A stretch of 64,000 nucleotides of DNA from Clarireedia homoeocarpa (lineage: Eukaryota > Ascomycota > Leotiomycetes > Helotiales > Rutstroemiaceae). A program made the position numbers and the translations under genes. The notes beneath the pieces were generated by a model, which saw only the letters and a list, made by a program, of their open reading frames with translations, searched no databases and was not told the origin of the DNA. This document shows positions 45,194 to 55,241 of this stretch, piece after piece. Every line of letters starts with the position of its first letter. Positions within the stretch are counted from its first letter, which is position 1. The stretch lies in NCBI GenBank assembly GCA_001465935.1, contig LNKV01000001.1, forward strand, positions 310,001 to 374,000. Direction: 5' to 3'.

Positions 45194-47873
45194 GATTTAC
45201 TCCTATAATTATAATTAGCGATAAAACGTAGTTAAAGAATAATTGCATTGAAAATAATATTAGCCCACACTTTATGTGTGATTCCCACCCACCCAGGCTA
45301 TAGAGCAGCCTTGACTCTTCGAATAAAATGAGATATAGGAGCTGTTATAAACCGTAGGTACTGAAGGACGTAACCACCGCCAGGGTTGTTCTAAACAGCA
45401 GATACTGAAGGACGTAACCGCTGCCAGGGTTGTTCTAAACAGCAGATACTGAAGGACGTAACCGCCGCCAGGGTTGTTCTAAACAGCAGATGCTGAAGGA
45501 CGTAACCGCCGCCAGAGTTGTTCTAAACAGTAGATGCTGAAGGACGTAACCGCCGCCAGAGTTGTTCTAAACAGTAGGTGTTGAAGGACGTAACCACCAC
45601 CAGGGTTGTTCTAAACAGCAGAGAGCGATAAAGGTCGATGATATGGAGATAGCGATAGAAAGACTGGCTCGTATCGTTGTAATAGATGTTATACAATGAT
45701 CATATTTATATAATCGTAATGATGAGAGATAGTAATAGAAAGAGATCGCGAAAGAAAATAGCAGACTTAATGCTACTTAGGTAAGCACACTAATAAGCGA
45801 AACCAACTGCGAGCCACTTGTGCCACTTAAATTCTTACGCGCCTCCGGTTCTCTCGTTCCGCTCTGCGCCAATTTGTGTGATTGGTTAAAAACAACTTTT
45901 TATTGAAGGAAAATTGCCAACTACGGCAGCTCTGAATCACTTCCGCCACTGGCAGTGTCAGGTGACCAAACACCTAGTTAGCTAGTTTGCCTTAGTCTTA
46001 GTATAAAGAGGGCCTCCGGGATAGCCGGGGCTCACACACAAGAGATCCCATTCAAGACACTCATACCATACCTCTACATATCGTGATCCACACCCCCCAA
46101 TCGTTTTCTGGCAGTTCCAAGCAGAAAGAATATTATACTTTCCCTCGAACCCTAGATCGCATGTCCTTACTGGACTGCCTCCATCGCCTACTCCGACTAA
46201 TCCTCCAGGGGCTCAGTTGTTCCTATATCCTCGAGATATTGAGATAGATACAGCAAATGAATTGATTATACGATATAATCGCCGAAGTATCCCTTTGACT
46301 GTTATAAACACTACCTATATAGTCTGTGTACGCCTACCAAGTAAATCTAGCGATCTGTCCTAGTATATGGGGTAGATACGAGGGGTATAAATTTTTGATG
46401 GTTAAGGGGATATACCTTGCGGAGATGCTAACGTATACCCCCAAAGTAAGGAAGAAAAAGTAGGTAAGTAGGTAGATAGGTAACTAGGTCGCGTCTCTTC
46501 GCCAATTTTGGGCGGTGCGTCATTCTGGGGGTGCGTCGACCTACTGTACTAGGTATGCAGCTGTATCCCTATTTATACACAATCTTGTGCATTAATCATA
46601 GGGGATAGAATTTTATCCAGTAGCACATACAAGACTTGAAGTATGCTTGCATATTCAGCGAATTGGGTTGCCAGCATTTGCCGGCATCCGAGGGGCCCCT
46701 TCAGGTCCTGTAGTAATGAGAATGATCTTTATTGGAATAGATGAGCAACAAGGGTAGCAGAGCCGTAATTCCCGGAACTGCAGTCAGCCTTCTTGTTCGG
46801 ACGGTCTTCTGCGGTGGTTAGTGATCAGAATACTACAGAGACATGTCTATGAAGAAATCTGATGCCTCGGACATACACGCCGGGCTTCTATCTGGAGGAT
46901 GATCAGGTGAGCATAAATATTAAGAACGTTTCAAAAGTATATCCTCCTTATACAACCTAGATCCAAGGCCTAATCTAAGAAGGATCTGTGGGAGAGCAGC
47001 TCTCCTTGGTGATGCGGTGAAGTGTGATGAAATGGTGGACCACACGACCATATCTTCACAATTCGCAGCTCATACGGTTGATGAGGCTTGTTTTAATTAT
47101 CCTATTATATACACCCTTAAGATATATTGGATGAATCCAAAAAGAAACAATTGAAATGCATAGAATCCAAGTACAGCTTCCTCAGTGGTATGTTGCGTTG
47201 ATAATTAGCTATGAAATAGTTCAAGTGTTGGCTCAATCATTTGATGGCTGTTATGTCAGTCAGATGGAAGGGCCTAGAAGCTGCCAAGCTGGGCAAGATC
47301 CGAGTCTACTTTAGTACTTTATAGATTGATCATCTTTGGCAGCAGAACAACCTGCTGATACAGGGAAGGTCGCAAGCATATACCTCCACACTCTATACAA
47401 CGTGGACGCTGATATTTCAAAGTTACTCGATGCTTTCCACGTGGAGATCCACGAACGAATTTCTGACTGGTATTTCCCGGGCTCCACGCAGTTGAGCTGA
47501 GCATGGGCTTTTATTACTTGAGACTCACTAACAAATTTCCTGCTTTACTCATTGAAACTAAACTTGAAACAGACTATACAGTAAACTTTGTTTCTAATAT
47601 GCTTGCAATCTAGTATTTTATATTCGGTACTTAGTTTTAACAGTTCAGTTTTGGTATACAGGGTATTTAGTATATCGTCTAGTGCTAGTTCGAGTAAGGA
47701 TATATAGAATATATTTCATCGTAGAAGGTAAACTCGACCTTTTGACCTCAATGTAAAATGTAGCAACCGAGATTCTCTATCTACTGAAACTTCTTGAGAA
47801 CAAAACGGAGAATAAAAATATATAGTCAATCACATGCATCAGACCCAAACAACAGAGAAAGATTCAGTTAAGC
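45194..47873. other. Long repeat-rich spacer, one start-less open stretch
   Basis: After the 44-bp repeats, a TATAAAGAGGG element (about 46003) is followed by a plus-strand frame open from about 46045 to 46374 (contains FYQ-like FWQFQAERILYFP and LTGLPPSPTPTNPPGAQ). It has no ATG, so it may be a remnant. AGGTAAGTAGGTAGATAGGTAACTAGG repeats lie near 46460. From 46600 to 47870 nothing is supported. Confidence 0.4.
45356..45619. repeat. Six tandem copies of a 44-bp unit
   Basis: The unit begins AGATACTGAAGGACGTAACC and ends TTGTTCTAAACAGC. Six contiguous copies differ at a few positions, mostly A/G or C/T. The array ends about 160 bp upstream of the 520-codon frame, where it could act as a promoter or leader repeat. 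Units are contiguous without spacers. Confidence 0.9.
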
Positions 47874-49391
47874 CTACATACCGTCTACATTGGGCGTAGT
47901 ATCAGTGACTTCATGTGCCACTCCTGCTTGGCTAATAAAGGCGTCAATGTTCTTATCGCTGACAATATCGAAAGCCTTTGTAAGCTTTTCACGTCTACGC
48001 TCAACATTTTGCGTGTTGATATCGGCCTCCACAATAACATAGTCCATTGAAAACATGTACGACTCCGTCGTTTCCTCCTTCAGGCATGTCTTGACTGTTT
48101 CCTTGTACGACTGGCTGTCAATGTGCATATATACTAAGCGTGCCTTGGGTTGCCAAACAAGGACAGGGTTTTCCTCTGTGCCCACATTGAGCCGTAACAC
48201 CTGATGAATCTGCTTGGAAAAGGCATTGCGGAATTCGGTGCTGCTAGTGTCGGTTTTGATCTTCGCAATGGCGGAGATATATTGCTCGAGGAAACCCGAT
48301 ATCTCTTCCAAAGCGGGCTTGGTGAACCCAAAGGGCTTGAAAATCTCAGAGGTAAACTCGATTTTGATGTCTTTGTGTGACACTGTCTTTTTATAGCTGC
48401 GACTATACATGTTAATATTGTCGTAATAACCACCCAGACCGCCATGCATGACCTGATATGCGACATCGGCGTTTTCTTTCATGGCCAAATTCGCCTCAAC
48501 TGGATCAGTGATTCCGTACGGGCCTTTTCGGCCCTCTGCCGTCATTCGCTGGACTCGAAGAATCTCTTGGAACAGACTCGCTAGTCCCGTGACAAGCTTG
48601 ATGTCTTGGTAGCATTGTAAGGCCTCCTGGTTTCCCTCGGCAGGCTTCACGTTGGTGATAGGCACCTTCGGGGCGCGCCCTTCCGAGACCTGCTGTTGGG
48701 GGGGTTTACCACTATCAGACAACAGTTCCATGAGCTTGTTCATATCCTCCGAGCCAGCTTTGGGAGGAGCTGGAGTGGCAGTTGTTGCCGCGGAAGATAA
48801 TGACACAGGAGAAGAAGCTGTCATCATCATAGGAGTAGCAGAAAGCATTAAGTTCCGGGCTGTCGGGGCATTATCCAGTCCTATTGGGCCAGGGTCTTCC
48901 CTAGCGGTCACCGCATCGAATAACTCATCCATGGCTGCAACGGGAAATTGAACCCCACGAGTAACCTGCGGATAGTTCGCTAGAGAGACCAGCTTGTTGA
49001 AGAACTGGTGGGCGAGGCTATTAGTGGTGATTTCTGCAACCGGATCGGCGATGATTGGGACTTCGATGTTTTGAAGCGGGATCTCTAGCCTTTCACCGGG
49101 GCTTTCAGCAGGAAAGTGGAGGATGATTGGGCCATTTTCGCTCAGCTTAAGGGAAATGACTGAGCCTGTGTTTATTATAATGTTGTCTGGGGGGGCAAAG
49201 CAAGCGCGTTCCCCATTAGGGAATTGAATCAAGAACCATTTGATATCGAGGCTGTGGCAGAGAGCATCAGCACCAGGGCGGATTGTGAAGAAATGGTCTT
49301 TGTTAACGAAGGCTGAGACTAGGATAGTTTTGCCTAAGCGGTTTAGGATAGTGGATGATTTGAGGGCGAGAGTTGGTAAAGACTCTTCCAT
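47874..49391 (-). CDS. Unrecognised 505-residue protein, intact
   Basis: One exon, starting at ATG 49391 (MEESLPTLALKSS). The N-terminal part (about 1-130) is beta-rich in appearance (ILVSAFVNKDHFFTIRPG, IKWFLIQFPNGERACFAPP, GSVISLKLSENGPIILHFP). A low-complexity Met/Ser/Ala/Pro linker spans about 175-225. A C-terminal part (about 250-490) follows, with alternating helices and strands (YDNINMYSRSYKK, IFKPFGFTKPALEEISGFLE, ARLVYMHIDSQSYKE). No signal peptide or membrane segment is evident. I cannot assign a family. The frame is clean in a neighbourhood full of broken genes, so it may be under selection or newly arrived. It is divergent from the HET-domain gene at 50691, with two MITE copies between them. 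Confidence 0.72.
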   Translation of the reverse strand: MEESLPTLALKSSTILNRLGKTILVSAFVNKDHFFTIRPGADALCHSLDIKWFLIQFPNGERACFAPPDNIIINTGSVISLKLSENGPIILHFPAESPGERLEIPLQNIEVPIIADPVAEITTNSLAHQFFNKLVSLANYPQVTRGVQFPVAAMDELFDAVTAREDPGPIGLDNAPTARNLMLSATPMMMTASSPVSLSSAATTATPAPPKAGSEDMNKLMELLSDSGKPPQQQVSEGRAPKVPITNVKPAEGNQEALQCYQDIKLVTGLASLFQEILRVQRMTAEGRKGPYGITDPVEANLAMKENADVAYQVMHGGLGGYYDNINMYSRSYKKTVSHKDIKIEFTSEIFKPFGFTKPALEEISGFLEQYISAIAKIKTDTSSTEFRNAFSKQIHQVLRLNVGTEENPVLVWQPKARLVYMHIDSQSYKETVKTCLKEETTESYMFSMDYVIVEADINTQNVERRREKLTKAFDIVSDKNIDAFISQAGVAHEVTDTTPNVDGM

Positions 49392-49953
49392 TTTGTCTGT
49401 CTGATGATGAATTAAGTGATTGAGAGGTGTTGGCAAGATGATTGAGAAACTCACAGTTGGATGAAGTGATATCGGAAGCAGGAGAGAGGGAGAGCGGGGT
49501 GTCTTTATTCTTTTCCGTTTCTTGGAACATACTCACTAATTCGATAGAAATTACACACCCTTGCATTCGTTCCTTTCGTTTGAGTTGGCAATCAGGATGA
49601 AATATTGTCTTGTGTAATTGGTTGGTCAATCTTTTATCTACCTTCCATGGATCTTCCCCTACTGCTCCGCTCTACAAGCAAGAGGGGTTGAGGTCAAAAA
49701 GAAGAACGCATCGGTAACCCCTCCTAAAGCTGCGTATCTTTCTGTGTATCAACCGATCGACCACAATCTGCAACTGACGTGGCATGGCTGAAGCAAAGCG
49801 AAACTCAGAATTCGATAGTCCGACGACAGTAACCCAACATTCACAACACTCTGTACCTCCTATCTTTATCACTTGACAGACGCCCGATTATTGGCTCAGT
49901 CAATCATATAGAAGAAAAGCTGCGGGGTAAGTTAAACGTCCCATTTAGACAGC

Positions 49954-50020
49954 TGTGAAAACTCCAAAAGTGACGCCACTTCTTGAGAAGTGACAATTAT
50001 GGCTTATATTTGGTTTCACA
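49954..50020. mobile_element. 67-bp MITE, copy A
   Basis: Starts TGTGAAAACTCCAAAAGTGA and ends GGCTTATATTTGGTTTCACA, so the outer TGTGAAA/TTTCACA are inverted. The internal block CACTTCTTGAGAAGTG is also palindromic. No target duplication is seen at this copy. Confidence 0.8.
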
Positions 50021-50131
50021 AAAGTGAAACTTTCGGATAGTCTTGCATGTTCATGACTCGAAATGTTCTTTAGAAATAATCGCGCACTAGTTATGAAGCG
50101 AAGGTGATAGTATACTGTCCCCTGAGCATTA

Positions 50132-50198
50132 TGTGAAAACTCCAAAAGTGATGCCACTTCTAGAGAAGTGACAATTTGGGCTTATATTTGGTTTCACA
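50132..50198. mobile_element. 67-bp MITE, copy B, with CATTA target duplication
   Basis: Same length and sequence plan as copy A (few differences), flanked on both sides by CATTA (50127-50131 and 50199-50203). The flanking duplication defines the ends and shows insertion as a unit. Confidence 0.88.
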
Positions 50199-50690
50199 CA
50201 TTACGTATGATTTATTGCTGCATCATAACATTTTGTGTGTTTCTAACTGCGCTTTTTATCTGCTGAACGTACGTGGCATTGTAGCAGCTCAGCAGCTTAA
50301 AAGCTGTGACGCAGAACCTGATAATCTCTGCATGCAGTATATGGCAGTTCCCGGTAGATCATCTTGGCTGCAGAGCGATTCATCAGATTTATTACTTTTG
50401 TCGAATGAAATGTTCCAATGCGCAACCAACAAGCTTTGTGGTTGATGATAGGTTCGTAAAAGCGTGGGGCACAAAGCCGCCCTTTTATCATGCAGCAGCC
50501 GCCGTAGCAAGTAACGAACGAATTCATTGCCAGAATGATATACTGGTAGAGGTTGTGTAGCCCCTCCTAAAGTTCTTAATACCGCCCGGCATCTCTTTTA
50601 TTAACTAATCGGAAAGAACCTCAATTACTCCAGAGCATTCTGGTACACTTCTTTGATATCTCTTATCCTATCGTGATCACGGTATCTGAC

Positions 50691-52479
50691 ATGGCTGCAA
50701 TTCCACCAAACGACCCTACGGCCCCACGGTGGCTTCTGGACCTAAGTGAATGGAAGGTTGTGCCCTACACAGATGTTCCACGCGAGACTCTAGATGCCGA
50801 GGGCTATGGCATCGTTTCTTATACCTGGGGTTATATCGCAGATTATGTGAACCTTGCTACTCATACACCTGAGGGCCTTGAGTGGGACGTGCCGGGGACG
50901 ACAAGGTGGACTCTGTTAGAAGCGAGAAATGTTATGAATACTATCGGTACTCGGTATGTATGGTGGGATTGGATGTGTGTTCCTCAAGGAGGGAGGACCC
51001 GGAGGGAAAGTATGAGGGCGTTAAGTCCTGAACTTGAGATAGTTAAGGGGGAGGAAATCGGGAAACAAATGTGAGACACTTAGAGCCAGTCCCATTTCCA
51101 TCTTTCTTTCTTTTATCCTAATGTTTAGCTACCGATTTCGGATTCTGTATGATTGACTCAAGATGACTAATGGATACATCTGCTTTCCAAGGCACATTTA
51201 TCGTAATGCGAAGAAGAGTATTATCTGGCTACACTCCACCTTCTGGAAAGATGAGTCAGCGCTCAAGGCATTGCTATTGAAGAGACCACGACATGGTAAT
51301 CCATTGCCCGCCAATGCCCTAGATCTGGTTCAGCAAGTGGTAGGAGAAGTTCATGCAGCTCAACAGGCAGAATATTGGTTTTGCTCGGGCTGGACGCTAC
51401 AAGAAGGGGTTCTTCTAGGCCCTACACATCTCATAGACGTTAATGGTAGGAAGCTTGAAGATGAGAGCTTCTTCCATGATGGTTACGCGAGTGTACTTGA
51501 TGCTACTACTCCTATCACTCACTTGGCTGTAAATATAGCACGGGGAATTTTTATTCATGCAGAAGGGCGGGACACAAACGATGACTCCGCCACCAGTGGG
51601 CTAGCTAAGTTACTTGACGACCCTGCTTCAGCGACCGAGCTCCGCAGATCCTTGAAGACTTTGATATACTCAGGCCTGGTGGCTTACACAGAATTCTCTC
51701 CTTTGTACATCCTGGCGGGGAAACAAAGTAGAAATTTTGGTGTTCCGCAGGATTGTTGTTTTGCATTACTAGGTGCGATGGGACTGGACGGTTTACCGGC
51801 GGATTATAGTACACCAATCAACGAGATTAAGAGACTCTTCCTTGCAGCTATGATCGAGAGTTATCAATGGACAATGCTTTTATTGCCTCTTCCCGATGAG
51901 AATCTTGTCAAAGAAATTCATGAGCAACAAGATGTCATGAGGAACTTCCGATGGCTGGACATTGTCGACGGCGTTTTGCTACCTATCGGGGTATTTATCG
52001 ATACCCTGATCAGAGCAAAAGTACAGCCAACAAATCATACTCCACTAAAAGATCCAAAACAAGATCCAGAAGAACTTCTTCGATTAAGCTTGCCAATTCT
52101 CAGTTTCGAAAACACTCTCCGCATCAAACCACGCGAGAGCTCGACTCTGTCCCTTTTCAGCGCAGGAGCAGGTAGTAAGGTCATTTGGTTCCGCCATTAT
52201 CGTCAAGGCGCGGATGGTTTGCGGATTGTGTGTCCTAGAGAAGATGCTGCAGTAAAAGAAAAGGAAAATCTTATTGAATTGGCGTGGTTTCTTCCCTTGG
52301 AAGATCTCGAGACAAAGGATAATATCGTAGGGAAAAGGTGTCTTGCTTTGCTGAGGTTCAACGCAAAACCCCCCGATACTGATTTGGCATATGGTGACTT
52401 TGGCGGAATTGCAGATATATGGATTGATGGAGCGAAGAATGTTGAAGTGCAGGAGATCATAGTTAATCCTGCTCTATGA
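50691..52479 (+). CDS. HET-domain (heterokaryon incompatibility) protein
   Basis: Exons 50691-51070 and 51192-52479 join at AAT|GTGAGA..CCAAG|GCACAT to give 555 residues. The HET domain shows GYGIVSYTWGY, RYVWWDWMCVPQ and, after the join, GKQMHIYRNAKKSIIWLH, the three conserved blocks of the family. Later come WFCSGWTLQEG and CCFALLGAMGLDGLPADYS, also typical of HET proteins. The C-terminal ~200 residues show no known domain. HET proteins trigger cell death when incompatible hyphae fuse, usually with a partner gene. The start is the first ATG in frame (MAAIPPND). The gene is intact, unlike several neighbours. The divergent 505-residue gene is a possible partner, by position only. Confidence 0.85.
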
Positions 52480-52783
52480 CTGGGGGTTATTTCTAGCTTT
52501 TCACCTCGACTTTCGACTATTTATTTATATTCAAATTGATGTAAGCAACTAAGAATTTATAAATTTATATAAGATGAAAATTTACAGGGATAAATCATAT
52601 TTAATAACTACCAATGGCCAGTTTCGTCTGTATTTAACATCCTTTAGGGATCATTTAGGAAGATGAATTATATATAACCCTGCTATGTATGCCTTTATAC
52701 CTGTAAGAGCTAGCTAAACGTCCAAGAACTAGACTTCTATATAGGCAATACAAAGCTTACAGTGGAACAAGCTACTAATCGGG

Positions 52784-52926
52784 AAGGAAGAGAATAAAGT
52801 GACTCTTCTGAGTCTTCTCTTCGTTATTGTAACGATCTCCGACAACTTGTTGTTCACAGATACTAATTAGTAAGCTACAGGTCGGAGTTTTATTTATAAG
52901 ATATAGGTCTAAGTATTCATTTTAAG
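52784..52926 (+). repeat. Duplicate of the DNA upstream of the MDR gene (copy at 54714-54847)
   Basis: About 140 bases from GGAAGAGAAT to GGTCTAAGTATTCAT match 54714-54847 in the same orientation, with one short length difference. At most differing sites this copy has T or A where the other has C or G (GATATA versus GACACA, AATTAG versus AATTGG). Confidence 0.75.
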
Positions 52927-52968
52927 CGAAAAAATTACGAATAGGATATACTAGTTCTAGTTGATATT

Positions 52969-53290
52969 GTTGAGGGTACAGCAGGTTGACACGTAGAATG
53001 GTGCCTGTAGGCTTGGTAGGGACTTAAAAGTAAAGGTAAGAAAGTAACTTTGATTGATTCAACTGTGCTGTTCTACTGGGCTATCTACAGTGGGAAGGAC
53101 TCCTTATATAAGTGCTTCTCAGAGCTCCTGCTATAGGTACTATAGGCCTATAGCTATAGGCTCTTACAGGCTCTGTAACCGGCTTATTAGTGGGTGTATC
53201 AGCATGTTTGGTGGACATCTCGGAATATTAGCGAACTTTGCCGGCCCCGCCCCCCTATTGCCCCACTACCCGATTATTACCCATTTCCAA
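52969..53290 (+). mobile_element. Possible solo LTR (TGTTGAGGG...CCAACA)
   Basis: Begins TGTTGAGGGTACAGC and ends ATTTCCAACA, giving TGTTG/CAACA as LTR-like ends. Flanks GATAT and TATAT match four of five bases, a possible decayed target duplication. The first ~150 bases match 42950-43110. No polymerase or gag coding sequence is nearby. Confidence 0.5.
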
Positions 53291-53500
53291 CATATATGAT
53301 ACACAAAAATGATTGCGCATCAAATTTGCGCACCAAATACACCCCATCACAAAGACTCTAATTTGAATTCTATTTTGAAGCAATTCAAAAAATCTGTAAT
53401 GAACCAAATTGATAAGATATATATATTTCAAATCTTGAGATGTTTAATGGAAAGTAAACATGTTCAATACTTTCAATTTCACTTTGATGCTTACGATGAT

Positions 53501-54588
53501 CTAGTCAACGCTAATGCAAACTTTACCAATGTGACTTCCGCCTTTCATGTACTTATATGCTTCGATGACCCCTTCTCTGCTCAACCCAAAGGTTTTGTCC
53601 ACAGGAGGAATCAATTCCTTGCTCACAACGAAGCGAACCAATTCTTCCAGCAACTGCTTAGAGCCTACTGTAATACCCCTCACAACACAACCTTTCCCAA
53701 GCGCTAGTAGCGCGACATCGGGCATGTCTTCCTGCTTCACAGCCGCCATGAACCCGATAATGGCGATAATACCGCCCATCTTTATACAGTCGATGCTTTG
53801 CTTGATGGTGCCAGAGCCACCGTTCTCTAAAATGTAGTCTACGCCATCCCCAGTGATCTTTTTGGCTTCTGCTGCCCAATCCGGCGTCATATTGTAGTTG
53901 ATGATATGGTCCGCTCCATACTTCTTCTGTATAAATGCAAGTTTCTCATCCGACGATGATGTGATGATTGTTCGTGCGCCAGCAGCCTTGGCCAATATAA
54001 GGCCGGTGATCGAAACACCTCCGGTGCCTTTTTCCATGTTAGTCAATAGGTCTCTCGTACTGCTTAGCATAACATACCTTGGAAAAGAACTGTCTCTCCT
54101 GGTCTGAGAGAAATATTGCCATAGAGAGCATTCCAAGCTGTAACACCTGTACAAACCAATGCTGCCATCTCGGGAAACGTCAGTTCCGCAGCTTCTGGAA
54201 TCTTCACCACAATTATCGCGGGTAACGCTGCAAATTCGCGGAGAAATCCATCAATAGGTCCTCCATGTCCATGGAGCCAATATTTCTGAGGTCCATACAG
54301 ATTACTCTCGTCAAAAAGTGCTATGACGTTATCTCCAACTTTCAGATCTTTCACATCAGAGCCAACTTGGACGATCTCGCCAGCTGCATCCGAACAAGGG
54401 ATAACTTGATCTTTAACTGGGAATGGATATGTGCCATTAGCTATGAGTAGATCTCTATAGTTTAGTGAAATGGCGCGGATTTTGATGAGAACTTCATGCG
54501 AGTTGATAGTAGGGATCATCTCAGAGTGTTGTTTGATGGAGTGATGAGAGTCTCCAGGCTGGAGACGGAAAACTTTTTGTGTGGACAT
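53501..54588 (-). CDS. Zinc-independent MDR-family alcohol dehydrogenase / quinone oxidoreductase
   Basis: Exons 54588-54078 and 54027-53501 give 345 residues. The N-terminal GroES-like domain has HEVLIKIRAISLNYRDLLIANG, then VIPCSDAAGEIVQVGSDV. The cofactor domain follows: ALVCTGVTAWNAL, ETVLFQGTGGVSITGLILAKAAGA (NADPH Rossmann turn, across the intron) and YGADHIINY. The catalytic-zinc cysteine pattern of true ADHs is absent, as in enoyl reductases and quinone reductases. It ends GGSHIGKVCISVD. Such enzymes often supply tailoring or trans-enoyl reduction in PKS clusters, but this PKS already has an ER domain. The start chosen is the ATG in MSTQKVFRL; an upstream in-frame ATG (54660) would add a hydrophobic leader and is less likely. 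No lesions. Confidence 0.87.
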
Positions 54589-55241
54589 TGTCGAGATAGA
54601 TTTTCGTATAAGAATCAAAGAACTTGATAAGATGGTTGATTGATCCAAAGTGATATTCATAGATGGAGAATTCTGATCCTCTTTATATATACTTGCTCAA
54701 CCAAGGTTCATCGCAAGGAAGAGAATCAAATGGCTCTTCCCTTCGTCATTATGACGATCTCCAACAACTTCTCGTTCACAGATACTAATTGGTAAGCTGC
54801 AGATCGGAGTTTCATTTGTAAGACACAGGTCTAAGTATTCATCTCAAGAAAAAAACCACAAAGAGGATGTGTTTGTTCTTGCCAAATGAAAAAGCTTGGA
54901 CTGTTCCTACAGTAAGGATATGAGTGGGGCAAACTTACGAAAGCAGTAACAAAATACCCATGGTAGTGCGTCGGATACACTATCGAGAGTGGAGACAACC
55001 AAATGTGCAACCGTAACCACTGCGTCGACTTTCCCATGATATCCTGCTTTCCCGAAATTTTAAAGTCAGAACATATAACCACAACCACGGCCTCGGACTT
55101 CCAAAAACAACTCTTCTTCATATATCGGGGCTTCCACAAACAGCTCTTCTCCATATATTCATCGCCTTCAATACGTTACAGGAGATCTTACTAGGATCTT
55201 TCCACCATACGTTGTTAGCAAACTAATAGCTCCGCGTCGAT
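54589..55241. other. Divergent spacer between the MDR gene and the regulator gene
   Basis: Holds the upstream repeat (54714-54847) and a CTCTTTATATATAC TATA-like element (54680-54694) about 95 bases before the MDR start. A doubled TTCCACAAACAGCTCTTC-type motif sits near 55130. No gene. Confidence 0.45.
54714..54847 (+). repeat. Upstream copy of the duplicated segment (see 52784-52926)
   Basis: Lies 125-260 bp upstream of the MDR start, so it may include part of its promoter. It has more C and G than the other copy and is probably closer to the original. Confidence 0.75.

Larger units (their letters stand above)
49392..50690. other. Divergent spacer with two MITE copies
   Basis: Separates the starts of the 505-residue gene and the HET gene. 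A possible 5' leader intron of the minus gene (GTGAGTTTC near 49455) is visible. Apart from the MITEs no feature is supported. Confidence 0.45.

Noticed and set aside
45356..45619. CRISPR-like array
   Set aside because: Units are contiguous 44-mers without unique spacers, in a eukaryotic genome.
42950..53290. Full-length LTR retrotransposon between the two repeat copies
   Set aside because: No gag, protease, reverse transcriptase or integrase coding sequence lies between, and the copies match only over about 150 bp.
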